DNA of 36,614 bases, taken from assembly GCA_002887195.1 (NCBI GenBank), contig PJAB01000167.1:1-36614 (forward strand). Direction: 5' to 3'. Source of the DNA: Chrysochromulina parva. Lineage: Eukaryota > Haptophyta > Prymnesiales > Chrysochromulinaceae. Both the position numbers and the translations under genes were made by a program. This document shows positions 10,107-18,067 of this stretch, piece by piece. Position 1 is the first letter of the stretch. The number at the start of each line of letters is the position of its first letter. Below the pieces are notes generated by a model that was given only the letters and a program-made list of their open reading frames with translations, was not told the origin of the DNA and ran no database searches.

Positions 10107-11159
10107 TCACGGTGTTGAAGTGATGGACCAGCGAAGGTACCATTCGACCAGTGTGAAGGGCATGAGGACGATGTTGAACGGGAACGGCATGGAGAAGCCC
10201 CACACCCACTGCGTGTAGAAGCCGAGGGCGCAGAGCGCATAGCCGAGCCCCTCATCGAGCGTGCTGTCCTCGGGCGTGAATGCGACGATGCCCTTAGCAT
10301 TCGCCCAGCGCAGGAGGGCTCGCGAGCACATAAGGCCGCCGCGGAGGGCCGACTGGAAGGCAGCGATTGCGACGGCGAGCCACCACGCGACCATCACGGC
10401 GGCCAGCTTGCAGACTGTTCGGATCACCGTCGGCAGCCACCTGTGGAATTCCTTGGGGAGGGCATGCGCGAGGACGGGCAGCCCATACCGGAGTGCCGGC
10501 CGATCGAGCATGGCTGCGATCGAGACGCCGAGGGTGATCGTCTTGGCGAACTCGAGGCGCAACGTCCCCTGGACGGCGATCCAGCCAGCGTAGAGGCCAC
10601 CGATGGCTTGCGAGAGCTTCTCTGGGTCGCGAACGGCTAGCACGGCGACGCGCACCTTGCGCTGCACGAGCTCGGCTGGCTTCAAGCCCGAGACGTGCCG
10701 CTCGCGCGCGGCCGCCTGTTGCTGTTCATCGCGCTCATGCGCCTCCTGGATGAGCAGAACGTCATCGTAAATGTCTTCTAGGGCCGCTCGCGTTGTCGAC
10801 CCGCCGACCATCATGAAGGCCTCCACAGCTGCAATGCTGGCATAGTATGATCCGCCAAAGAAGCACAGCCCAAGGCCGAGCAGCGCTTGCAACACGTCGA
10901 GCGGGAGTGTTTGGTACACGGATGCGGCGAACGCCGCCGCACGAAAGTACACGGGGCCGACGTGCGCTATCAACTCCGCCGCACGCACAAGCAGCGGCGC
11001 AAACTGCTGCACGTACTGCACGGCTGTAGGCACGGCAGACAGAGACGCAGAGGAAATCTGGAGCTCGAGCTGCTGACGGTCCTTCTGAGCCGAGGTCGCC
11101 CGGCGTTGGCGCAGCGTGCTGCCTTTGGGAGAGGGCGAGTTGGCGGGAGTGGGTTCCAT
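10107..11159 (-). CDS. multi-pass membrane protein of unknown function
   Basis: This is a 350-residue protein with a basic, Ser/Pro-rich N-terminus. Probable membrane or amphipathic segments lie near residues 70-85, 90-125 (LLGLGLCFFGGSYYASIAAVEAF), 185-215, 240-262 (LAAVMVAWWLAVAIAAF) and 295-330 (GYALCALGFYTQWVWGF, FNIVLMPFTLVEWYL). A charged loop (DDVLLIQEAHERDEQQQAA) lies between early and late segments. I do not recognise a named family. The even codon use, the single long frame and the conserved-looking aromatic/Gly pattern argue for a real gene. It is head to head with the beta-hydroxylase gene. Confidence 0.8.
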   Translation of the reverse strand: MEPTPANSPSPKGSTLRQRRATSAQKDRQQLELQISSASLSAVPTAVQYVQQFAPLLVRAAELIAHVGPVYFRAAAFAASVYQTLPLDVLQALLGLGLCFFGGSYYASIAAVEAFMMVGGSTTRAALEDIYDDVLLIQEAHERDEQQQAAARERHVSGLKPAELVQRKVRVAVLAVRDPEKLSQAIGGLYAGWIAVQGTLRLEFAKTITLGVSIAAMLDRPALRYGLPVLAHALPKEFHRWLPTVIRTVCKLAAVMVAWWLAVAIAAFQSALRGGLMCSRALLRWANAKGIVAFTPEDSTLDEGLGYALCALGFYTQWVWGFSMPFPFNIVLMPFTLVEWYLRWSITSTP

Positions 11160-11344
11160 GTCGTCTTGGATCGGGGCTTTTCACGGCATTCAAATGGGAG
11201 ACTCAATCGACGCGGAGCTCTCGACACAAGAAGCGATGAGCAACTCGTTGGAACTGCCTAATTTGGCACGGCCGAACTTGTGTTGCGGTGGCTTTGCGGT
11301 CATGTCTGAATCCTCTGCTGGGCGACCGGCCGTGAGTGTTAGTT
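11160..11344. promoter_or_regulatory. divergent intergenic region, membrane protein / beta-hydroxylase
   Basis: A 185-bp gap lies between outward-reading starts (longer if the hydroxylase starts at 11648). It probably contains both promoters. No specific motif is assigned. Confidence 0.35.
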
Positions 11345-12850
11345 ATGCAGACGAGCTCGATTCGCGCGAGTGCGTCATGGCGATATCGGCCTGGCGGACA
11401 ACTGGCCTCGCCTCCCTCTCGGCTCGTGCAGCCACCGCCGCCGTCGTCTCACGGCCGCACTCGCGCTCACAGGATCCAGAAGGGTCCGTGGGGTGCAGCT
11501 CCTGAGGTGGCTGCGCGGACTGCACCTGCATGCTCGGCCGCGGAGGCGGCGGCAGCAGCCATCGTGCATGTGATCGCCGCACAAAACTGCAGCAGGTTTG
11601 ATGCTGATAAGCCCAGGCCCAAGGCTGCGAGCCCGCCGAGCCCTACGATGCTGAGCCACGCACCCAAATCATGGTGGGGCAACTCAGCAGAGCTTGAGGC
11701 CAAGATCCCAAGGCTGCTGCAGTCGGGAGCGGCGGCAGAGGCACGCGCGCTGCTCCAGGAGCTCGCGGAAGAGGACGCGCCTATCACCCTTTTTTATCTG
11801 GGCGTCGCCACGGGCCAGCTCGAAGGTGAGGCAGCCGCGTGTGGCCACTACGAGCGCGCGCTCAAGCAGCTGCCGCTGCTGCACGCGGCGCGCAACAACC
11901 TCATCCGCGGGCTCATGAGGCGTGGCAAACCGGCGGATCTCAAGCAGGCGCTCGAGCATGCAAAGCTTGCGGCCGGGCTGCAGCCCGACCTCGCGGAGAT
12001 GCAGTACCAGCTGGGAGTGGTGCAGATGCAGCAAGCCGTCTATAGCGAGGCGGCGGCGGCGTTTGAGGCCGCGCTGCGCCTCGAAGCCACGCATCGCGGG
12101 GCGCTCATCAACGGGATCCACTGCCTGCAGCTGCTGCCTCCGGCCGACCGCAAGGGGCGAGAGCGGCTCGAGAAGATGGCGCACCTGGGCGTCGCTGCTG
12201 GGTTGTGGAGACACCCGATGCAGCGGCCGCCGCACCTCGTGCCCCAGCTCGCCTCTAAGCCCTGGCACGACCGCGCCGACTTTCCCTGGTGCTCACTGCT
12301 CGAGAGCCAATTTGCGGCGATCCGCGCCGAGGTCGAGGCGCTGCGCTCCTCCCAGCAGCAGCTCTTCATGAGCGTTGGAGGGCGGGCCGCGCATGACCAC
12401 ACGCTCGTCGCCGCTGGCAAGTGGACCGAGTTCCCGCTCTTTGGCAACGGCACCAAGTACACGGAGAATTGCGCGCGCTGCCCGGTGACCGCTGCCATCA
12501 TGGAGCGCATCGCCCCGGCGATGGAGCTCGCCTTTGCTGGTGGCGGCGAGACCCTCTTCTCGACGCTCAATCCTGGGACGCACCTGCGGCCGCACTGCGG
12601 CTCGTCGAATACACGCCTCACCGCGCACCTGGGCATCCTCGTGCCGTCGGGCTGCTCGATTCGCGCCGGCAATGAGTGGCGCGAGTGGCGCGAGGGCGAG
12701 TGCCTCGTCTTTGACGACTCGTGGGAGCACGAGGTGCGCCATCTGGGCGACCGCGACCGCGTGGTCCTTCTCATCAACTTCTGGCACCCCGACCTGCTGC
12801 CTCATGAACGGCGCATCGACACGAATACGTTTGGCTATGAACCCATCTGA
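11345..12850 (+). CDS. TPR-containing aspartyl/asparaginyl beta-hydroxylase
   Basis: This is a predicted Fe(II)/2-oxoglutarate dioxygenase that hydroxylates Asp/Asn. About residues 100-300 (from the first ATG) form TPR-like helices: FYLGVATGQLEGEAAACGHYERAL, MQYQLGVVQ and YSEAAAAFEAAL. The C-terminus has the hydroxylase core: FSTLNPGTHLRPHCGSSNTRLTAHLGI, then GECLVFDDSWEHEV and RVVLLINFWHPDL. His 417 and His 462 (45 apart) fit the two iron ligands of ASPH. Arg 472, ten residues after the second His, fits the 2-oxoglutarate-binding Arg. The first ~100 residues are low-complexity. An internal ATG at 11648 would give 400 residues starting MLSHAPKSWW and may be the true start. No clear signal peptide is seen, unlike ER-resident ASPH. 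Confidence 0.88.
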   Translation: MQTSSIRASASWRYRPGGQLASPPSRLVQPPPPSSHGRTRAHRIQKGPWGAAPEVAARTAPACSAAEAAAAAIVHVIAAQNCSRFDADKPRPKAASPPSPTMLSHAPKSWWGNSAELEAKIPRLLQSGAAAEARALLQELAEEDAPITLFYLGVATGQLEGEAAACGHYERALKQLPLLHAARNNLIRGLMRRGKPADLKQALEHAKLAAGLQPDLAEMQYQLGVVQMQQAVYSEAAAAFEAALRLEATHRGALINGIHCLQLLPPADRKGRERLEKMAHLGVAAGLWRHPMQRPPHLVPQLASKPWHDRADFPWCSLLESQFAAIRAEVEALRSSQQQLFMSVGGRAAHDHTLVAAGKWTEFPLFGNGTKYTENCARCPVTAAIMERIAPAMELAFAGGGETLFSTLNPGTHLRPHCGSSNTRLTAHLGILVPSGCSIRAGNEWREWREGECLVFDDSWEHEVRHLGDRDRVVLLINFWHPDLLPHERRIDTNTFGYEPI

Positions 12851-13186
12851 ATGCAACATCTGTAGCTGCACTGGAAATGTACAGCCATACGAAGATGGCC
12901 GGACAAGCGTACACATTCGCACACCGGTTTTTACTCTCGAGCGTCGAGCTCGAGAGGACTGCCAGATCGCCCATGGCCCCATGGCCCTCAGCCTCACTCT
13001 CCAACCAAACCTCGATCAGCCGGCGTCCTTACTAGTATTTTGTGGTGTTGTGGTTACCGAAACGATTATGAACAAATCATGTACATGTGTCTCATTTCGA
13101 GTCCTGTGTTCTGGTACCGTTTTTGTGTGTATTCATTATGAACAAATAATTCACAGAGAGAACACAACCACAACTCTTCACAGCCA
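12851..13186. other. intergenic region with an imperfect direct repeat
   Basis: The gap is relatively AT-rich for this window. Two copies of ATTATGAACAAATMAT lie at 13065 and 13135, each preceded by a TGGT(T)ACCG string. A GCCAATGTTCATAACTC string at 13184-13200 resembles the motif near 1200 and 1242. It likely contains the promoter of the next gene. Confidence 0.45.
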
Positions 13187-13696
13187 ATGTTCATAACTCT
13201 TCACACTCGTTCAATGGATAGTCTCCTCTACATTGAAGGTGGGTGCGACGAGGGCGAGAGCGAGGACGACGACAGCGATGAAGTGAATGGAGATCACCCA
13301 CCATCAGCCTCGACGGCCGGTCCTTCACAGATTGATTTTGCCTCTCTTTCTCGTGCTGGCTACAAGAGCGCAACGAATCTTACCGATACCGAAACATACA
13401 AGCGCCTCGATAAGGAAGCGAAGGAAACCAAGGAGGCTGAGACTGCCGCCGAGGCCGCCGAGGCCGAAGCAGAGCGCACGCGCAAGGAAGCGTGTGAACT
13501 TGCGCAACGCGAGCTGCTCGATGTGAAGAAAATCGATGAGCGAGTGGGTCATAAGAAGCGATACGCGGAGACAAAAGAAGATTTTCGAGATCGGGAGAAG
13601 CGAAAGCGTGCAGCTGGCCAACAGAGTCGTGAGGGCAGCTTCGTGGAAGAGGAGAAGCGTCGCATCCGTCACAGTGGCATCAACTTCGACTCATAA
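13187..13696 (+). CDS. small charged, probably nuclear protein
   Basis: This is a 169-residue protein, or 160 residues if the ATG at 13214 (MDSLLYIEGG) is used. That start is likely, because the first one lies in a repeated motif. An acidic stretch (GESEDDDSDE) is followed by a Lys/Glu/Ala-rich coiled-coil helix, about residues 65-115. A basic C-terminal block then reads KKRYAETKEDFRDREKRKR, followed by GQQSREGSFVEEEKRRIRHSGI. That last block recalls conserved C-terminal elements of small spliceosome-associated proteins (for instance TSSC4-like), but this is a memory-based resemblance only. The sequence suggests a nuclear, protein-binding role without catalytic residues. Confidence 0.65.
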   Translation: MFITLHTRSMDSLLYIEGGCDEGESEDDDSDEVNGDHPPSASTAGPSQIDFASLSRAGYKSATNLTDTETYKRLDKEAKETKEAETAAEAAEAEAERTRKEACELAQRELLDVKKIDERVGHKKRYAETKEDFRDREKRKRAAGQQSREGSFVEEEKRRIRHSGINFDS

Positions 13697-14086
13697 CTCG
13701 TGAGGATGGCGCATGTGCCGTGTTCGGTCGTGGTCTGATTGGCCTTTCATGTGGGCTGGAGTAATCGCTGCCATGATACACTGCTTGTACACTGCAGAGC
13801 AACGCTTTCGGGCTTGCTAGGCCTCTGGAGCATAGGGTGGGGGTAGCTCTTTCCCGGAGGTTCCGTGACTTTCGGGCGCACGGATGGGCGTGCCTGCGTC
13901 TGCGGCGGACGCGCCGCGCGTCGTCGGCCGCGTCGCGCGGTGCGAGGTGCCACTGGGGCCGCCGTATACGATGAACTGAACTCAGCGGTACAAGCGACCC
14001 CCACCCGCTCCCACTTTTGGCGGGTAAGCGCTTACCCGGCCCACGCCGCGCGCCGGCACGTCGACACACCCACGTATTACACTGGA
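13697..14086. other. convergent intergenic region with a perfect palindrome
   Basis: This lies between two stop codons. Small ORFs have no recognisable content. The only structured element is the 18-bp palindrome at 14021-14038. Confidence 0.4.
14021..14038. repeat. 18-bp perfect palindrome
   Basis: CGGGTAAGCGCTTACCCG reads the same on both strands. It sits ~50 bp beyond the stop of the minus-strand gene, so it could act in transcript ends or bind a dimeric protein. Confidence 0.7.
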
Positions 14087-14815
14087 CTACTGCGTCGCAC
14101 CGCATGCCGAACAAAACTTCGCCCGTGAAGGTAGCTGCGCGCCGCACTCGATGCAAAACTTCGTCGTCGCCCGCACATCGTTGCTTGACGCCTCTGCGGC
14201 GACAGAGCTAGCCGCAACGTCTCCACCTGGCACGACAGCCGCCGGCGGCGTGCGTGCCCGATCTATCTCGCGGCTATTCCGGTTGTCGTCAGTGTCCACT
14301 GCGCTCGCCTTCCGCATGCTGCGTGCGCGACGTGCCGCGGTGGCTGCATCGACGAGCTCCGAGGCGTCGGCACATATGGCATCGGCAAAGTCATCTATGA
14401 TCGCGGTCCCAAAATACCCCTGTGTATTCAGATCGCCTGCGGTTGCTGCGGCTGCCTCATTCAGCCAAATGGTCGTGGCGCCCGCCCGTCGTGCCGCCAC
14501 AAGCTCTTTGAACTCCGAAGCGACGTGCACCCAACCCACGATTCCCTGCAAGCTGCACGTCGCTTCGCCCACGACGACACCCGCATCATCGACGCAGAGC
14601 GGGGCGCCGAGCCGTACGACTCGCTCTCCGGCGCTCTCAAGCGACTCGAGCAACTCGAGCGACAAGTCGGCAGTGAGTGCGGAGGTGATTGAGACCACCG
14701 ACCGCGAAGTGGAGGAGGCGGCCGGTACCCGCAAGGCAGTCACTTCACACACGCACAATGCGAGCAGACCGCACAGCATTGTGCTTTGCCGTCGGCGCAG
14801 GACCATGAGGTCCAT
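14087..14815 (-). CDS. signal-peptide protein with HAD-like tail and C-terminal zinc ribbon
   Basis: This is a 242-residue protein. Near residues 13-30 it has a hydrophobic segment (MLCGLLALCVCEVTALRVPA) like a signal peptide with an Ala cleavage zone, which may lead to the ER or a secondary plastid. Residues ~45-160 resemble the second half of a HAD-type fold: SEFKELVAARRAGATTIWLNE, then GYFGTAIIDDFADAI, as in the AA-AGA-I and DD-ADAI blocks of HAD phosphatases. I see no DxDx(T/V) nucleophile motif, so activity is doubtful. The end is a four-Cys zinc ribbon, FCIECGAQLPSRAKFCSACG. The combination is unusual. It is head to head with the GARP factor. The zinc ribbon is certain; the HAD relation is tentative. 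Confidence 0.75.
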   Translation of the reverse strand: MDLMVLRRRQSTMLCGLLALCVCEVTALRVPAASSTSRSVVSITSALTADLSLELLESLESAGERVVRLGAPLCVDDAGVVVGEATCSLQGIVGWVHVASEFKELVAARRAGATTIWLNEAAAATAGDLNTQGYFGTAIIDDFADAICADASELVDAATAARRARSMRKASAVDTDDNRNSREIDRARTPPAAVVPGGDVAASSVAAEASSNDVRATTKFCIECGAQLPSRAKFCSACGATQ

Positions 14816-15014
14816 CTTGGGAGAGTGGATGAGGAATGGCGAGAGAAGCGCGAAAAGACCGTGAAAATGTCAGCGAAATCGAAGCGGGGACCCACGACTC
14901 GACCCTCGCAGGGTATGAATACACTTCTTCACACTAAGGCTCGCCTCGGAGGCTCGCCTCTGTCGGGGCTCTGCGGCGGAGCGCGGCCTGACAGGTCTTG
15001 CGCGACACTGTTGG
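14816..15014. promoter_or_regulatory. divergent intergenic region, zinc-ribbon protein / GARP factor
   Basis: A 199-bp gap lies between outward-reading starts. A direct GGCTCGCCTC repeat occurs at 14939 and 14951. It is presumed to contain both promoters. Confidence 0.4.
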
Positions 15015-16409
15015 ATGTCGCGAGCTTCCTCCAAGCGCAGCCGTTCATGGGAGGTGGATGTCTCGCTCGACGAGCTAGCAGAGTGGGAGGCGCTCGACCT
15101 GTTCATGCCCCAGCTTGGGGACGGGGGCAGCGCCGAGTCGCTGGTCGCAGCTGCGCGCGGAAGCTGCAGCGGTGCAACTCAGTGTGATGCGGGGCCGGGG
15201 GCATCGCACCCAGCGGCTGGGCGCTCGACTCATGCGGCCCAGGCCGCAGCTGCTGCCCTGAGCGCAGCGCAGGGAAGGTATGCAGCAGCTGGCAGCAACA
15301 CCGTCCCTCTGTTTGCCAACTTCGCCTCCACATCCTCTAGCACAGGAGCGAGCGCGCCGGCGCTCGCCAGTGCGTGCGATAATGCTGCAGCGCTAGCGCA
15401 GTCGCTGAGTGCCAGTTGGCGGCAGCCGCACCAACAGCAACATCAGCACCAGCAGCTCCAGCACCACCACCAGCAGCGCCTGCAACAACACGCGGCTGCC
15501 GCGCATGCAGCCGGCCCCAGCTTGGCTCAGATGCCAAAGCTTCAGGCGCTTCCCATGGAGAGGGGCGTGTCATGGGGAGGCGAGCTGCTGCCCTTCGTGA
15601 TGGACGATGGTGACGGCCTCATGGACCCATCGATGCTTGATGGAGCCGGGGGCGGCGGAATGGACGGCATGGCGGAGGAAAGCTCCACTGGTAAGGGCGG
15701 AGGGCATAAGGCGCGCTTCGTGTGGACTGGAGAGCTTCACCGTCGGTTCGAGGCCGCTGTGAACACGCTGGGTATTGACCAGGCCAAGCCGCAGACCATC
15801 TCGCAGCTGATGAAATGCGAAGGCGAGGGCGCACCGACGCGACAGAACATCAAGTCGCACCTTCAAAAGTACCGGCTGCTCATGCAGAAGCGTTCGACGG
15901 GCCACGACCCTGCGGATGTCGCGGGCGGCTCGAGCGGAGCGAGCGAGGGCGCAACGGGGAGCGCGGGCTCCGTGCCTGCCGTAGACGCGGATGTACACAA
16001 GGAGCTGGAGCAGCATCTTGAGAAGCAGGAGATGAATCTGAGGATGCAGATGGAACTGCAGACGAAGCTGCATCGGCAGCTGCTCGTGCAGCGCCAGCTA
16101 CAGCATCAACTCGAACACTGCTTCCCCTCGACCGGCGACATGGCCTGCCAGGACCGCCAGCGCTATCAGGCGACCGTGAGCCTGAAGAATTCTCTGCGCG
16201 AACGACTGACGAAGCACGTCATGGTGCAGCAGGTCCGTGTCGCCCTGACAGATGCCTCGTGCCCCCCTGCTTGCCACAGTAGCAGCCGACACTCATGTGG
16301 GATGCGTGTGCGTGTGTTGCAACAGGAGATGCTGCAACACCTCGATAAGCTCGTCAGCAACGAGGCGAGTAAGCACGAGGCCGCCGATGCCGCCAGTGCT
16401 GTCGAATAG
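15015..16409 (+). CDS. GARP/MYB-CC transcription factor, PHR1-like
   Basis: This is a predicted DNA-binding regulator, 464 residues. Residues about 232-292 form a single MYB-like GARP domain: KARFVWTGELHRRFEAAV, then TRQNIKSHLQKYR. This is the signature recognition helix of the SHLQKYR/SHAQKYF class. Residues about 325-370 form a Gln-rich coiled coil with TKLHRQLLVQRQLQHQLE. It lines up with the LHEQLE motif of plant MYB-CC proteins such as PHR1/PSR1, which control phosphate-starvation genes. The N-terminal half is Ala/Ser-rich with a Gln/His tract (about 135-160), probably a disordered activation region. Family knowledge suggests dimeric binding to imperfect palindromes (P1BS type). The phosphate role is inference. 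Confidence 0.9.
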   Translation: MSRASSKRSRSWEVDVSLDELAEWEALDLFMPQLGDGGSAESLVAAARGSCSGATQCDAGPGASHPAAGRSTHAAQAAAAALSAAQGRYAAAGSNTVPLFANFASTSSSTGASAPALASACDNAAALAQSLSASWRQPHQQQHQHQQLQHHHQQRLQQHAAAAHAAGPSLAQMPKLQALPMERGVSWGGELLPFVMDDGDGLMDPSMLDGAGGGGMDGMAEESSTGKGGGHKARFVWTGELHRRFEAAVNTLGIDQAKPQTISQLMKCEGEGAPTRQNIKSHLQKYRLLMQKRSTGHDPADVAGGSSGASEGATGSAGSVPAVDADVHKELEQHLEKQEMNLRMQMELQTKLHRQLLVQRQLQHQLEHCFPSTGDMACQDRQRYQATVSLKNSLRERLTKHVMVQQVRVALTDASCPPACHSSSRHSCGMRVRVLQQEMLQHLDKLVSNEASKHEAADAASAVE

Positions 16410-17120
16410 GGCGAGGGCGACGAGCTAGAGGTGGAGCTGTGGAGCTGTGGAGCTCTACCTTGGAACTACAACTGTGCCATGCAAGAATGTGTGATTGGCA
16501 TGCCACATGCATGGGCATGGAGGGGTCTGCATCTCTATCATCATGTTGCGCCACGTGCACAGGCCAGGCCTCTGGCCTTATACTTGTGGTCGTGGGTCAC
16601 ACGGCTGGGGCATGCATTGGCCGACATGATCATGTGCACCAACGTGGCGCGCATATGTGTGCGTGTAATGGCCTGCGAGCTGCGGTCTGGGGCCGATATT
16701 GCGCGCGCCGCCCGGGCACGATCGGCCGTCGGTGACGCGGCGGCCCGTTCTCAGCGACCGTGTGACTTCGGTGACGACTCGCGGTGCGGACGTGGTCGCA
16801 CGGCCCTCGCATGAAAATTGAGTTTCGAAATCGCGCGGCAAATGTGCGCGTGACGCCAACTCGTCAATAAATGTGTAGAGCTGTCAGCTGAGTTGGCCTA
16901 AAGCCCGGGGGCATTCACGAAAACGACGATCGACGTTGGGCCGTCGTCATGCGGTTCAAGACGACAAGACCGCGATTTGGCGCGAAGTTCGAACCGGATT
17001 CGGAATACGGAAAGCGTACCAAAACGCGCGCCGCGCGGCCCGGCCGGTTAGATAAACGAAACGCGCGGGGACGTCCGGGCGCCCGCGCGCCGGGCCGAGG
17101 ACCGCCTGGCGCAAGATTTC

Positions 17121-17200
17121 GTTTTCGACCTAGGGGGAGGGTTAACTTTGATTACTCAGGTAGTTACCCTATGTAAACCCTATGGTGGTTTCAACACAGT
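17121..17200 (+). repeat. dispersed repeat, copy A
   Basis: It matches the reverse complement of 32722-32785. A 17-bp identical core CAGGTAGTTACCCTATG (17157-17173) is flanked on both sides by further matching blocks: GACC-TAGGGG-GAGGGTT on the left and TTTCAACAC on the right. This copy has an extra ~15 bp that repeats an ACCCTATGG string. Confidence 0.75.
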
Positions 17201-17543
17201 GGACCCGGGGCCGCGGGGGGGCGGGGGGCCGCGGGGCGCGCGGGCCGCACGTCCACGCGCCCCGGATGGGATGCGGATCGGCGGCGCGAGCCAGACCCGG
17301 ACCGCCGGACCCCCGGCCACCGGCGGGCGGTGGCGCCACGACGGACTTCGACGGACCGGCACACGCATCGGCGCGCGATGCCGTTCCACTGAGATTCGGT
17401 ATTTCGGTTGCGTCCGCCGGCGCACACATTACCAGCGTACGGCTTATACGCACGACATCGTTGGACGTTGCGTTGTCAAATATCATGCGTGAACCGATAG
17501 CACATTCTCCACCACACGCCTGATTTTGTCCGATTAAATATTA

Positions 17544-17556
17544 GCTTATATAGGGG
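17544..17556 (+). promoter_or_regulatory. possible TATA box
   Basis: GCTTATATAG stands out in a locally AT-rich patch (from 17530) inside GC-rich DNA, with an ATG at 17572. No recognised gene follows, so its use is unproven. Confidence 0.25.
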
Positions 17557-17687
17557 CCCCGGGTTGTACACATGTTTTGGAGTACTCTTTGTCTTCTCTT
17601 TGTCCGCTCTTTCCCGCCAACGCGAAGACCGATGTACGCGGGATCAGCACGGTGCGTACTTCCGCGACCACGAGCTGAGTACAGAGC

Positions 17688-17903
17688 GTGGGCTTTGCGT
17701 CCCTCTGCGAGCAGTACCTCACAGATCTAGGAGGAGAAGCACCTGGGGACGCGGCGCTGAACTCACGCAGGCAAGACTACTACAGCGGCTGCGACTCCAC
17801 ACACCTGCGCCACTGGTGCGAGAGAGCAAGGGGGCGCACGACAAGTGAGGCGAGCGTCAGCGCCGATGGCAAGCGACGCTTGCCTCGCCAAGCAAACGAG
17901 TAG
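17688..17903 (+). other. unrecognised open frame, possible exon
   Basis: There are about 71 codons with protein-like composition (SLCEQYLTDLGG, QDYYSGCDSTHLRHWCERA) ending at a TAG. It has no ATG of its own and is preceded by an AG (TACAGAG), so it would need an upstream exon. It could equally be chance. Confidence 0.2.
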
Positions 17904-18067
17904 GCGTCGTCTCTCAGAAGGAGGTAGTGAGAGCGTTTGTCTTCAATCGTGCAGTCGGATGGTTGATCCAAAAGCGGTTCCTCATCACAGAGACGTGACG
18001 CGCGTGTGCAGCATAAGTTCGCAGCATCAGATGTGCGTGTGCGCGCGCACCTCTAGAGGCGAGTCGG

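Larger units (their letters stand above)
16410..18067. other. long gene-poor region
   Basis: About 1.65 kb without a convincing gene. It holds tandem GTGGAGCT units at 16431-16454 and a very GC-rich block at 17200-17350 that produces false ORFs on both strands. It also has the dispersed repeat at 17121-17200. A TATA-like TTATATA lies near 17547, upstream of short unrecognised ORFs (an ATG at 17572; an open frame 17688-17903). Confidence 0.5.

Noticed and set aside
8170..10209. 679-codon minus-strand ORF across the end of RRP5
   Set aside because: Antisense shadow: most of it is Leu/Val/Phe runs made by the GAGGAC repeat, and the plus strand encodes a clear RRP5 tail.
16970..17030. Possible tRNA (GTTCGAACC string near 16988)
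   Set aside because: No matching acceptor and anticodon stems could be laid out around it.
17169..17523. Several overlapping ORFs on both strands
   Set aside because: All arise from an extremely GC-rich block where stop codons are rare; Arg/Pro/Gly-only composition.
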